Assembly: GCA_947493175.1 (NCBI GenBank)
Contig: CANLQD010000012.1
Span: 1-64,000 of the forward strand
From: an uncultured Flavobacteriaceae bacterium
Lineage (GTDB): Bacteria > Bacteroidota > Bacteroidia > Flavobacteriales > Flavobacteriaceae
Length of the DNA: 64,000 nucleotides
Direction: 5' to 3'
The notes under the pieces are model-generated. The model worked only from the letters and a program-made list of their open reading frames with translations. It was not told the origin of the DNA and made no database searches. The translations under genes were made by a program, and so were the position numbers. Within the stretch, counting starts at the first letter, position 1; each line of letters opens with the position of its first letter. Positions 11,101-18,677 of the stretch are shown here, piece by piece.

Positions 11101-11973
11101 GGTCTTGACATCTGCATCGATAATTTGGGGAATATGCTCCTTGTCCAAAACCGTATCACGATCCAATACGATCTCATTCCTTTCGATAGAAACTACCTCA
11201 CCGGTATCTTCATCCACAAAATCTTCATGCCATGTATTTAAAACACGGGCAGCTAATTTTCTACCCAATACTTTTTTCAAACCGGCATTGGAAACCTTAA
11301 TTTCTTCCGAGAGGTCGAAAATTTCCAAAATATCCTTATCCCGTTCGAAGCCAATCGCACGGAACAAGGTAGTAACCGGTAATTTTTTCTTTCGATCAAT
11401 ATATGCGTACATAACGCCATTGATATCGGTTGCAAACTCAATCCATGACCCTTTGAAAGGAATCACCCTTGCCGAATACAACTTGGTTCCGTTCGCGTGG
11501 AACGATTGTCCGAAAAACACACCAGGTGAACGGTGCAACTGGGAAACGACTACGCGCTCCGCCCCGTTGATAACGAATGTTCCACTTGGGGTCATGTAAG
11601 GGATGGTACCCAAATACACATCCTGTACGATGGTCTCGAAGTCTTCATGCTCCTCATCGGTACAATACAATTTTAATCTTGCCTTTAACGGTACGCTATA
11701 CGTAAGTCCTCGCTCAATACATTCTTGAATAGAGTACCGAGGTGGATCTATAAAATAATCGAGAAACTCCAGTACGAACTGATTTCTGGTATCAGTTATA
11801 GGGAAGTTTTCCATAAAGGTGTTGTACAATCCTTCATTGCCCCTTTCGTCAGATTTTGTTTCAAGTTGGAAAAAATCCTGAAACGATTTGATCTGAATGT
11901 CTAAGAAATCTGGATACTCCGGAGTGTTCTTAGCGGATGCAAAATTTATTCTTTCAGTCTGTTGTGTTAACAT
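8164..11973 (-). CDS. rpoB: DNA-directed RNA polymerase subunit beta
   Basis: The beta subunit, 1269 residues, forms the catalytic cleft of RNA polymerase with beta'. It starts with ATG at 11973 ([11 protein letters not shown]). The rifampicin-binding region is recognisable as '[19 protein letters not shown]' followed by '[12 protein letters not shown]'. Near the C-terminus are '[20 protein letters not shown]' and the terminal '[12 protein letters not shown]'. The resistance-region residues look wild type (Ser in NQLSQF, His and Arg in HKRR). A 134-base spacer with a large hairpin separates it from rplL upstream. Confidence 0.99.
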   Translation of the reverse strand: [1269 protein letters not shown]

Positions 11974-12044
11974 CTATGGATAAAATTTTGATCGTGAATA
12001 TTAATGGGTCGTATATACCTTAATATACTGTGCTTATAAAACGG

Positions 12045-12084
12045 TTTAGGTCTAGCCCCGCCAAGCGGCGGGGAAAGACCTAAA
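12045..12084 (-). promoter_or_regulatory. Long hairpin in the rplL-rpoB spacer
   Basis: An outer 9-bp stem (12045-12053 with 12076-12084) and an inner 7-bp GC stem (12056-12062 with 12067-12073) stack around a 2x2 internal loop and a tetraloop. No strong U tract follows. In Escherichia coli this same spacer holds a partial terminator and an RNase III site that set the rpl/rpo ratio. A matching role here is inferred from position and structure only. Confidence 0.6.
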
Positions 12085-12107
12085 ACAAAGTGCTATAGCT
12101 GTTGCCC

Positions 12108-12491
12108 TTATTTAAGCTCAACTTCTGCTCCTGCTTCTTCCAATGATTTTTTGATACCTTCCGCCTCATCTTTGGAAACTGCTTCCTTAACAGCTTTTGG
12201 TGCGCTATCAACAATATCCTTGGCATCTTTCAAGCCAAGACCAGTCAATTCTTTCACCAATTTCACTACTGCCAATTTGGAACCACCAGCGGCCTTAAGG
12301 ATCACATCAAATTCTGATTTTTCCTCAGCGGCTTCACCACCTTCGGCACCGGCACCGGCTCCAGCGGCAACAGCTACTGCTGCAGCTGCAGGCTCGATAC
12401 CATACTCTTCTTTAAGGATGTCGGCCAACTCATTTACCTCTTTTACGGTCAAGTTTACCAACTGTTCTGCGAATTCTTTTAAATCTGCCAT
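12108..12491 (-). CDS. rplL: 50S ribosomal protein L7/L12
   Basis: This stalk protein recruits translational GTPases to the ribosome. It has 127 residues with the standard three parts: a dimerising N-terminal helix pair (about 1-33), an Ala/Gly hinge (about 35-55) and the factor-binding C-terminal domain with 'LKAAGGSKLAVVKLVKELTG' and 'LKDAKDIVDSAP'. It lies 53 bases after rplJ, in the usual rplJL arrangement. The 127-aa plus-strand ORF across the same region is a shadow. Confidence 0.98.
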   Translation of the reverse strand: MADLKEFAEQLVNLTVKEVNELADILKEEYGIEPAAAAVAVAAGAGAGAEGGEAAEEKSEFDVILKAAGGSKLAVVKLVKELTGLGLKDAKDIVDSAPKAVKEAVSKDEAEGIKKSLEEAGAEVELK

Positions 12492-12544
12492 TTTTCTATC
12501 GTTTAATAAAATTTTAAAATATACTAGTTTTTAGTGCGTACGTA

Positions 12545-13060
12545 TTATCGTTCCGACAATGTTTTTAAGATACCGGCCAATTTACCACCACCAGACTTCA
12601 AGCCTGAGATAACGTTTTTGGCAGGAGACTGCAACAAGCCGATGATCTCTCCGATCATTTCTTCTTTCGACTTGATACTCACCAGGGTATCCAAATTTTC
12701 ATCGCCAATATAAATAGCTTCCTCTACGAAAGCTCCTTTTAACAGGGGCTTTTCAGATTTTTTTCTGAAAGCCTTGATCAATTTTGCAGGACCGTTTCCT
12801 ACTTCTGAAAACATCAACGAAGTGTTTCCCTTCAAAACTTCGGGCAATTCCCCGAACTCTTTTTCAGAAGCCTCCATCGCTTTTGCCAACAATGTATTCT
12901 TAACAACTGATAGCTTAATGTTCGCTTTGAAACACGCCCTTCTCAAATCGGAGGTCGTACCAGCGTCCAAACCTGAAATGTCCGCCAAATAAATGGTCGC
13001 ATTTTCGGCCAACTGCGCAGTTAAATCTTCTATAACCGTTGCTTTTTCTTCTCTTGTCAT
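12545..13060 (-). CDS. rplJ: 50S ribosomal protein L10
   Basis: L10 anchors L7/L12 dimers to the 23S rRNA GTPase-associated region. The 171-residue product begins MTREEKATVIEDL and has the L10 core with 'DISGLDAGTTSDLRR' and 'SVVKNTLLAKA', then a C-terminal helix for L12 binding. It starts 26 bases after rplA. The short leader leaves little room for an E. coli-style L10 autoregulatory structure. Confidence 0.97.
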   Translation of the reverse strand: MTREEKATVIEDLTAQLAENATIYLADISGLDAGTTSDLRRACFKANIKLSVVKNTLLAKAMEASEKEFGELPEVLKGNTSLMFSEVGNGPAKLIKAFRKKSEKPLLKGAFVEEAIYIGDENLDTLVSIKSKEEMIGEIIGLLQSPAKNVISGLKSGGGKLAGILKTLSER

Positions 13061-13086
13061 ATCATCAATTTTAGACTACCAGCCGA

Positions 13087-13776
13087 TTAAACCGTCTTTG
13101 GATCTAGTTGAACACTTGGGCTCATGGTGCTTGACATAAAAACACTTTTCATGTATACACCTTTGGCAGCGGCAGGCTTCAATTTATTAAGGGTATCCAA
13201 TAACTCCCTTGCATTGCCAGCTATTTTTTCCGGAGAAAAGGAAACCTTCCCGATAGCGGCATGTACAATACCTGTTTTGTCTACCTTGAAATCGATTTTA
13301 CCCGCTTTTACCTCGGACACCGCTTTCGAAACATCCATGGTTACCGTTCCTGTTTTTGGGTTGGGCATTAATCCCCTTGGTCCCAATACACGACCTAAAG
13401 GCCCCAATTTTCCCATAACACTGGGCATGGTAATGATAACATCAACGTCGGTCCAACCGCCTTTGATCTTATCCAAATACTCATCCAACCCTACATAGTC
13501 GGCACCGGCTTCCGTAGCTTCGGCCTCCTTGTCAGGAGTCACCAATGCCAACACTTTAACATCTTTTCCAGTACCGTGCGGGAGGGTAACCACCCCACGA
13601 ACCATTTGGTTGGCTTTTCTAGGGTCTACACCTAGTCGTATCGCCAAATCAACAGATGCATCGAAATTTGCAGAAGTGATTTCTTTTACTAAAGCAGAAG
13701 CTTCATCGACCGAATAGAGCTTATCTTTTTCTATTTTGGCGCGCGCTTCTTTTTGCTTTTTGGTTAATTTTGCCAT
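13087..13776 (-). CDS. rplA: 50S ribosomal protein L1
   Basis: L1 forms the mobile stalk at the ribosomal E site and in many bacteria represses its own operon. The protein has 229 residues with signature stretches 'RKANQMVRGVVTLPHGTGK', 'GPLGRVLGPRGLMPNPKTGT' and 'KTGIVHAAIGKVSF'. It follows rplK by 19 bases, the standard L11 operon layout. Confidence 0.98.
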   Translation of the reverse strand: MAKLTKKQKEARAKIEKDKLYSVDEASALVKEITSANFDASVDLAIRLGVDPRKANQMVRGVVTLPHGTGKDVKVLALVTPDKEAEATEAGADYVGLDEYLDKIKGGWTDVDVIITMPSVMGKLGPLGRVLGPRGLMPNPKTGTVTMDVSKAVSEVKAGKIDFKVDKTGIVHAAIGKVSFSPEKIAGNARELLDTLNKLKPAAAKGVYMKSVFMSSTMSPSVQLDPKTV

Positions 13777-13795
13777 TTAAATTGCTTTTAAGATT

Positions 13796-14233
13796 TTAAA
13801 AAGGTCTTTTACCTGCCACTTTAAGTCCCATTGACCTTGCCGTACCAGCTACCATACTCATGGCAGATTCTACGGTAAAGGCATTGAGGTCGACCATTTT
13901 ATCTTCGGCTATCGCCTTGATTTGGTCCCAGGTAACGTTCCCGTTCTTTACTCTGTTAGGTTCGCCAGATCCTTTTTTAATCTTAGCTGCTTCCATCAAT
14001 TGCACTGCCGCCGGGGGTGTTTTTACAACAAAATCGAACGATTTGTCTTTGTATACGGTGATAACAACTGGCAAGACCTTGCCTTGTTTATCCTGTGTCC
14101 TAGCATTGAACTGCTTACAGAATTCCATGATGTTAACGCCGGCAGCACCTAAGGCGGGTCCAACCGGTGGCGATGGATTCGCTGCACCTCCCCTAACTTG
14201 TAGTTTAACTACTTTACCTACTTCTTTTGCCAT
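13796..14233 (-). CDS. rplK: 50S ribosomal protein L11
   Basis: L11 binds the GTPase-associated centre of 23S rRNA and supports factor binding and stringent-response sensing. The 145 residues contain 'GGAANPSPPVGPALG' near the N-terminus and a conserved C-terminal RNA-binding domain with 'GTARSMGL'. It follows nusG by 63 bases in the secE-nusG-rplK order. Confidence 0.98.
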   Translation of the reverse strand: MAKEVGKVVKLQVRGGAANPSPPVGPALGAAGVNIMEFCKQFNARTQDKQGKVLPVVITVYKDKSFDFVVKTPPAAVQLMEAAKIKKGSGEPNRVKNGNVTWDQIKAIAEDKMVDLNAFTVESAMSMVAGTARSMGLKVAGKRPF

Positions 14234-14296
14234 TGTTTAAATTTAAATTGAAGTTGTATTAATTGGAAGCAACACAACTTTATCTATGTAACACTT

Positions 14297-14848
14297 TTAA
14301 ATTTTCTCTACTTGCATATAACTCAATTCCAATGGTGTCTTTCTTCCAAAAATCTTCACCATCACCTCAAGCTTGCGCTTTTCTTCATTGATTTTTTCGA
14401 CCGTTCCATTGAAACCGTTAAAAGGACCGTCGATAACCTTAACAGTTTCTCCAAACACAAAGGGAATGGCGACACTATCGGTATTAACAGCCAATTCATC
14501 TACCTTACCTAACATCCTGTTGACCTCGGTCTTTCTTAAGGGAACCGGATCCCCTCCTTTCGTTTCTCCTAAAAAACCAATTACATTGGTTATCGAGCGA
14601 ATGATGTGAATCATTTCTCCGGCCAAATTTGCCTTTATCATTATATAGCCGGGAAAATAGACTCTTTCCTTGTTAATTTTTTTGCCGTTGCGGATCTGCA
14701 CTACTTTTTCCGTTGGCACCAACACCTCTTCCAAATAATCGGCAAAACCATGACGCTCGACCTCACTTTCGATATAGCCCTTGATTTTATGCTCTTGGCC
14801 GCTAACCGCCCTTACCACATACCATTTCTTTTCCAACACTTCTGACAT
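14297..14848 (-). CDS. nusG: Transcription termination/antitermination protein NusG
   Basis: NusG binds RNA polymerase and links it to Rho or to the ribosome. The 183-residue protein has the NGN domain (KKWYVVRAVSGQEHKIKGYIE at about 7-27) and a C-terminal KOW domain with 'GETVKVIDGPFNGFNGTVEKI'. It starts 10 bases after secE and is co-transcribed with it. Confidence 0.97.
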   Translation of the reverse strand: MSEVLEKKWYVVRAVSGQEHKIKGYIESEVERHGFADYLEEVLVPTEKVVQIRNGKKINKERVYFPGYIMIKANLAGEMIHIIRSITNVIGFLGETKGGDPVPLRKTEVNRMLGKVDELAVNTDSVAIPFVFGETVKVIDGPFNGFNGTVEKINEEKRKLEVMVKIFGRKTPLELSYMQVEKI

Positions 14849-14858
14849 AGGGTTCGGC

Positions 14859-15047
14859 TTAGTTTAAAAAATTATTGAAATATAGCTTGATCACTTTGCT
14901 TAGCACCGTATCGACTCCCCAAGTCGCCAAAGCGAAGAGGATTGAGAATACGGCAACCACGACCATTAAGTTCGATGACTCTGCCTTTGAAGGCAAAGAG
15001 ACATTATTTTTCAGCTCTTCTATCGATTCTTTGATATAGGTCAACAT
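14859..15047 (-). CDS. secE: Preprotein translocase subunit SecE
   Basis: SecE is the small essential membrane subunit that clamps SecY. The product has 62 residues: an amphipathic N-terminal helix (TYIKESIEELKNNVSLPSKA) followed by one transmembrane segment (about 27-45). Short single-span SecE forms are usual outside enterobacteria. The position directly before nusG confirms the call. Confidence 0.93.
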   Translation of the reverse strand: MLTYIKESIEELKNNVSLPSKAESSNLMVVVAVFSILFALATWGVDTVLSKVIKLYFNNFLN

Positions 15048-15273
15048 AGCTATCTATCTTTATTTCTTTCGTATTGCTTTTCGATTTTTTTAGCACATTC
15101 CCAAAAACATTCGAAAACCAACATTTTATAATCTCTTGAAAACAGTGAAGATTGTTTGAAGCCAGATTAATTCCCGTTATGTACTTAAAAAAGCCCATAC
15201 GCTCCAATTCACACAAGGAAAGAGACTTATAACGGCCCGGGATAACTTCGTGGGCTACACCATTTCAATTTAG

Positions 15274-15346
15274 CACGGGAGGAGAGACTCGAACTCCCGA
15301 CACCTGGTTTTGGAGACCAGTGCTCTACCAACTGAGCTACACCCGT
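15274..15346 (-). tRNA. tRNA-Trp (CCA anticodon)
   Basis: A complete cloverleaf reads on the minus strand. The anticodon loop is CTCCAAA, giving CCA, and the T loop is TTCGAGT. The acceptor stem has one U-U mismatch at 6-67. The discriminator is G and CCA is not encoded. It sits between tuf and secE. Confidence 0.95.
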
Positions 15347-15361
15347 TTCTATTTACATCGA

Positions 15362-15392
15362 AAGGTATCCCGACCTATTGTCGGGACACCTT
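15362..15392 (-). other. Strong hairpin between tuf and tRNA-Trp
   Basis: Stems AAGGT/ACCTT (362-366 with 388-392) and TCCCGAC/GTCGGGA (368-374 with 380-386) are separated by one mismatched base pair. No clear U tract follows on the minus strand, so an mRNA/tRNA processing site or attenuator after tuf is more likely than a full terminator. Confidence 0.55.
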
Positions 15393-15414
15393 ACATGTAA
15401 TATGAATACTTGTC

Positions 15415-16602
15415 TTAATCTAAAATTTTGGTTACCTGCCCCGCACCAACGGTTCTACCACCTTCACGGATAGCGAAACGAAGGCCTTCGCTCAATGCGA
15501 TAGGAGAAAGAAGATCAACAGTAATGGTAAGGTTATCACCAGGCATTACCATTTCAACTCCACTAGGAAGGTTGATTGTTCCGGTAACGTCGGTAGTCCT
15601 TACATAGAACTGTGGACGGTAGTTGTTATGGAACGGCGTGTGACGCCCACCTTCTTCTTTTTTAAGGATATACACCTCGGCTTCGAACTTGGCGTGTGGC
15701 TTCACAGAACCTGGCTTACAAATAACCATTCCTCTTTTGATATCCGATTTTTCGATACCTCTTAAAAGAATACCAACGTTATCCCCAGCTTCTCCACGAT
15801 CCAAAATCTTACGGAACATCTCAACACCTGTAATCGTTGAGCTCAATTTCTCTGCACCCATTCCGATGATATCAACAGGGTCGCCTGTGTTCGCAACACC
15901 TGTTTCGATACGACCTGTTGCAACTGTACCACGACCGGTAATTGTAAATACATCTTCAACCGGCATCAAGAAATCCTTATCCACATCCCTTTTTGGAAGC
16001 TCGATCCAATCATCAACGGCAGCCATCAATTCCATAACGGTATCTACCCATTTTTGCTCACCGTTCAATGCTCCTAAAGCAGACCCGGCAACAACAGGAC
16101 CATTATCACCATCATATTCGTAGAAAGAAAGCAATTCCCTGATTTCCATCTCAACAAGTTCCAAAAGCTCCTCATCGTCAACCATGTCGACCTTGTTCAT
16201 GAAAACAACAATTCTAGGAATACCGACCTGACGTCCCAAAAGGATGTGCTCACGAGTCTGTGGCATAGGACCATCTGTTGCAGCAACAACAAGAATAGCA
16301 CCGTCCATCTGAGCGGCACCGGTAACCATGTTCTTCACATAATCCGCGTGACCAGGACAGTCAACGTGTGCGTAGTGACGATTGGCAGTTTGATATTCAA
16401 CGTGCGATGTGTTGATGGTTATACCTCTTTCTTTTTCCTCAGGAGCGTTATCGATAGAATCGAAACTTCTAAGTTCAGAAAGTCCTGCATTTGCCAATAC
16501 AGTTGTAATAGCAGCAGTCAAAGTTGTTTTGCCGTGATCTACGTGTCCAATGGTGCCAATATTTAAGTGCGGTTTGGAACGATCAAAAGTTTCCTTTGCC
16601 AT
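15415..16602 (-). CDS. tuf: Elongation factor Tu
   Basis: EF-Tu delivers aminoacyl-tRNA to the ribosome. The 395-residue protein shows the P-loop GHVDHGKT near residues 19-26, the DCPGHADY switch near 80, NKVDMVDD near 136 and the three EF-Tu domains, ending 'GAGQVTKILD'. It lies inside a tRNA cluster (Thr upstream, Trp downstream), typical of Bacteroidota and several other phyla. A TAATTTTG at 16639-16646 could be its own -7 box, but no -33 partner is visible. Confidence 0.99.
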   Translation of the reverse strand: MAKETFDRSKPHLNIGTIGHVDHGKTTLTAAITTVLANAGLSELRSFDSIDNAPEEKERGITINTSHVEYQTANRHYAHVDCPGHADYVKNMVTGAAQMDGAILVVAATDGPMPQTREHILLGRQVGIPRIVVFMNKVDMVDDEELLELVEMEIRELLSFYEYDGDNGPVVAGSALGALNGEQKWVDTVMELMAAVDDWIELPKRDVDKDFLMPVEDVFTITGRGTVATGRIETGVANTGDPVDIIGMGAEKLSSTITGVEMFRKILDRGEAGDNVGILLRGIEKSDIKRGMVICKPGSVKPHAKFEAEVYILKKEEGGRHTPFHNNYRPQFYVRTTDVTGTINLPSGVEMVMPGDNLTITVDLLSPIALSEGLRFAIREGGRTVGAGQVTKILD

Positions 16603-16657
16603 TTTTAATTAATTTTAATCTTAGTTTATATTAGTGTACAAAATTATATTCTAATTG

Positions 16658-16729
16658 AGCCAACGATGAGATTTGAACTCATGACCTCTTCCTTACCAAG
16701 GAAACGCTCTACCCCTGAGCTACGCCGGC
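16658..16729 (-). tRNA. tRNA-Thr (GGT anticodon)
   Basis: Complete cloverleaf. The acceptor GCCGGCG pairs with CGTTGGC, the anticodon loop is TTGGTAA and the T loop is TTCAAAT. The discriminator is T and CCA is not encoded. Confidence 0.96.
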
Positions 16730-16754
16730 TTTTCGACAGGTTCAAGGTTCAAAG

Positions 16755-16774
16755 CCCGCCTGTCGGCAGGCAGG
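16755..16774. repeat. Dispersed CCTG/CAGG hairpin repeat
   Basis: A small GC-rich hairpin (GCCTG-TCGG-CAGGC at 16758-16771) lies between tRNA-Thr and tRNA-Gly. Closely similar sequences occur at 37642-37661 and 44966-44990, always in intergenic DNA. Confidence 0.5.
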
Positions 16775-16865
16775 TTTAAAGTTCAGGGCTAAATGCCTTT
16801 ACCATAAACACATGTCGCTTTACTGAAAAATAAGTAGCACAAAGCCCCTTACTGTTCATTTTTAG

Positions 16866-16938
16866 AGCGGGAGACCGGGTTCGAACCGGCGACATTCAGC
16901 TTGGAAGGCTGACGCTCTACCAACTGAGCTACTCCCGC
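16866..16938 (-). tRNA. tRNA-Gly (TCC anticodon)
   Basis: Complete cloverleaf with a perfect acceptor (GCGGGAG with CTCCCGC), anticodon loop CTTCCAA and T loop TTCGAAC. The discriminator is T. Confidence 0.97.
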
Positions 16939-17001
16939 AATTATTAATGGAAATACCTAATTCAAAAATCACATTCGGATTTTTAGCATTTCCTAAAAAT
17001 G

Positions 17002-17083
<82 letters not shown>

Positions 17084-17240
17084 AATTTTTAAACTTCAAT
17101 ATTTTAAAGAACTAATCAATTTTTTGAACCGACAAGAGGACTAATTCCCCCTACCTTATGATTTTGTGAAAACTCTGGGCCTGCCCATCAATCCTCACAA
17201 ACTTCAATATTTCAGAAAAATAATCTTTTCTACTAATTTG

Positions 17241-17314
17241 AGCCGATAGAGGGACTCGAACCCACGACCTGCTGATTACAAATCAGCTGCTCTAGCCAGC
17301 TGAGCTACATCGGC
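17241..17314 (-). tRNA. tRNA-Thr (TGT anticodon)
   Basis: Complete cloverleaf. The acceptor GCCGATG pairs with TATCGGC, the anticodon loop is TTTGTAA and the T loop is TTCGAGT. It is the first gene of the Thr-Tyr-Gly-Thr-tuf cluster. Confidence 0.96.
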
Positions 17315-17336
17315 CTTTTACCCCTTTTTTACGCAT

Positions 17337-17363
17337 AAAAAAGTCCGCTATTTCTAACGGACT
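17337..17363 (-). terminator. Terminator after hpf
   Basis: A 6-bp stem AGTCCG/CGGACT (342-347 with 358-363) is followed on the minus strand by a run of six T (17342-17337). It should end the xerC-hpf message. Its first arm overlaps the predicted start of the tRNA transcript. Confidence 0.7.
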
Positions 17364-17364
17364 G

Positions 17365-17394
17365 CAAATGTAGATATTTATTTGTTTAATCAAA
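17365..17394 (-). promoter_or_regulatory. Promoter of the tRNA-tuf cluster
   Basis: On the minus strand a TTTG (17394-17391), an 18-base spacer and TACATTTG (17372-17365) form a full match to the Bacteroidota -33/-7 pattern. Transcription should start near 17359, just upstream of tRNA-Thr(TGT). Confidence 0.65.
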
Positions 17395-17415
17395 ATAATT
17401 TTTGCGAAATTTTAA

Positions 17416-17718
17416 TCACACTTGAAGTCTCATTTTTTCTTTCCTTTTTATCAACTTTCTTTCTAGTGAATTACAAGCAGAATCAACTGCAGCTTCAAAA
17501 GATTTACATTGCTTTTTTACGATAAACCGATCCTTGGGAATATTGACTTGAATTTCAACTATCTTATTTTCTTTTCCACTGGTTTTTTGCACTTTCATAT
17601 ATACATCGGAACTAATGACCTTGTCATAAAAAAGTTCCAACTTATTTAATCGATTCTGAACAAAGTTAATCAATGATCCATCTGCGTTAAAATTAACGGA
17701 TTGCGTGTTTACTTTCAT
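17416..17718 (-). CDS. hpf: Ribosome hibernation-promoting factor, short form
   Basis: HPF/YfiA-family proteins bind the 30S decoding region and inactivate ribosomes in stationary phase. The 100-residue product is the short form: the beta-alpha fold (MKVNTQSVNFNADGSL..., 'RLNKLELFYDKVI', 'FEAAVDSACNSLERKLIKRKEK') without the C-terminal dimerisation domain of long HPF. It follows xerC by 34 bases and is probably co-transcribed with it. Confidence 0.93.
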   Translation of the reverse strand: MKVNTQSVNFNADGSLINFVQNRLNKLELFYDKVISSDVYMKVQKTSGKENKIVEIQVNIPKDRFIVKKQCKSFEAAVDSACNSLERKLIKRKEKMRLQV

Positions 17719-17752
17719 AAATAACTATTTAAGTTCAACTTGCGGCTTTATG

Positions 17753-18643
17753 CTACTTCTTTCCCCTTGGATGGGAAGAAGCATGTACCTTTTTGAGTTC
17801 GGCAATGCTGTTGTGCGTATACACCTGCGTCGATGCTAGACTGGAATGCCCTAACAACTCTTTCACTGAATTAAGGTCTGCGCCCTTATTGAGCAGGTGG
17901 GTAGCAAAGGTATGTCTCAAAATATGAGGGCTTTTTTTAACCTTTGACGATACCTTACTAAAATAGCCATTTATGATTCTGTAAACAAGGGTTTCATATA
18001 TTTTTTTGCCCGTTTTCGTCAAAAAAACTAAGGGTTCATCCGATATGGAAACTAGTTGCCCTCGCTCTTTAAAATACTCCTTGAAAAGCGCCGTGGTGGT
18101 TCCCAACAAGGGAACAAACCGTTCTTTGTTGCGTTTTCCCAAAACCTTGATAGTCTCTGCCTCAAAGTCGACATCCGACATTTTTAAATGAATCAGTTCA
18201 GCTCTTCTTATGCCTGTGGTATACAATAACTCTATCAGCAATCGATTCCGCACGCCCTCAAAATCACTTTCAAAAGGTATCTGGGTGAACAAATCCCGCA
18301 TTTCTTTTTCGGAAAAAGGGACCTCCACTTTTTTCCCTGTCTTCAAAGCCTTGTGTTTGGACAAGGGATTTATCTTGATCTGTTCTGTACGTAAAAGGAA
18401 TTTGTAATAAGCTTTTAATGAAGCTACCTTTCGATTAATGGACCGATTTGTAATTCCCGAATTGACCAGATCTACAATCCAACTACGGATGATTCCATAA
18501 TCGACATTCGCGATACTTTCAAGTTCGTATTCACTTGTGCAATACGCGCTAAAAGACTCTATATCTTTCTGATAGGCCGAAACAGTATGGCTCGAATAGT
18601 TTTTCTCTAAAGACAGGTAAGACAGAAAAGAGGACAACGACAT
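17753..18643 (-). CDS. xerC: Tyrosine recombinase XerC
   Basis: This site-specific recombinase resolves chromosome dimers at dif. The 296-residue product has the N-terminal SAM-like DNA-binding domain and a catalytic domain with Arg146, His240 and Arg243 (HILRHTFATHLL), His266 and nucleophile Tyr275 (QVYTH). A full catalytic set and linkage to hpf and tuf, as in other Flavobacteriia, support the housekeeping Xer rather than a mobile-element integrase. The -7 box lies only 5 bases before the ATG. Confidence 0.93.
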   Translation of the reverse strand: MSLSSFLSYLSLEKNYSSHTVSAYQKDIESFSAYCTSEYELESIANVDYGIIRSWIVDLVNSGITNRSINRKVASLKAYYKFLLRTEQIKINPLSKHKALKTGKKVEVPFSEKEMRDLFTQIPFESDFEGVRNRLLIELLYTTGIRRAELIHLKMSDVDFEAETIKVLGKRNKERFVPLLGTTTALFKEYFKERGQLVSISDEPLVFLTKTGKKIYETLVYRIINGYFSKVSSKVKKSPHILRHTFATHLLNKGADLNSVKELLGHSSLASTQVYTHNSIAELKKVHASSHPRGKK

Positions 18644-18647
18644 CTTG

Positions 18648-18677
18648 TAAAGTTAAGAAAGATGCTAACAAGACAAA
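18648..18677 (-). promoter_or_regulatory. xerC promoter, predicted leaderless
   Basis: Minus-strand TTTG (18677-18674), an 18-base spacer and TAACTTTA (18655-18648; 7 of 8 to TAnnTTTG). The -7 box ends 5 bases before the xerC ATG at 18643, so the transcript would begin at or next to the start codon. Confidence 0.5.

Noticed and set aside
12151..12534. 127-residue plus-strand ORF opposite rplL
   Set aside because: Mirror of the Ala/Lys-rich rplL codons; no independent features.
16785..16798. 14-base identity (CAGGGCTAAATGCC) with 53061-53074
   Set aside because: Several 14-mer matches are expected by chance in 64 kb.
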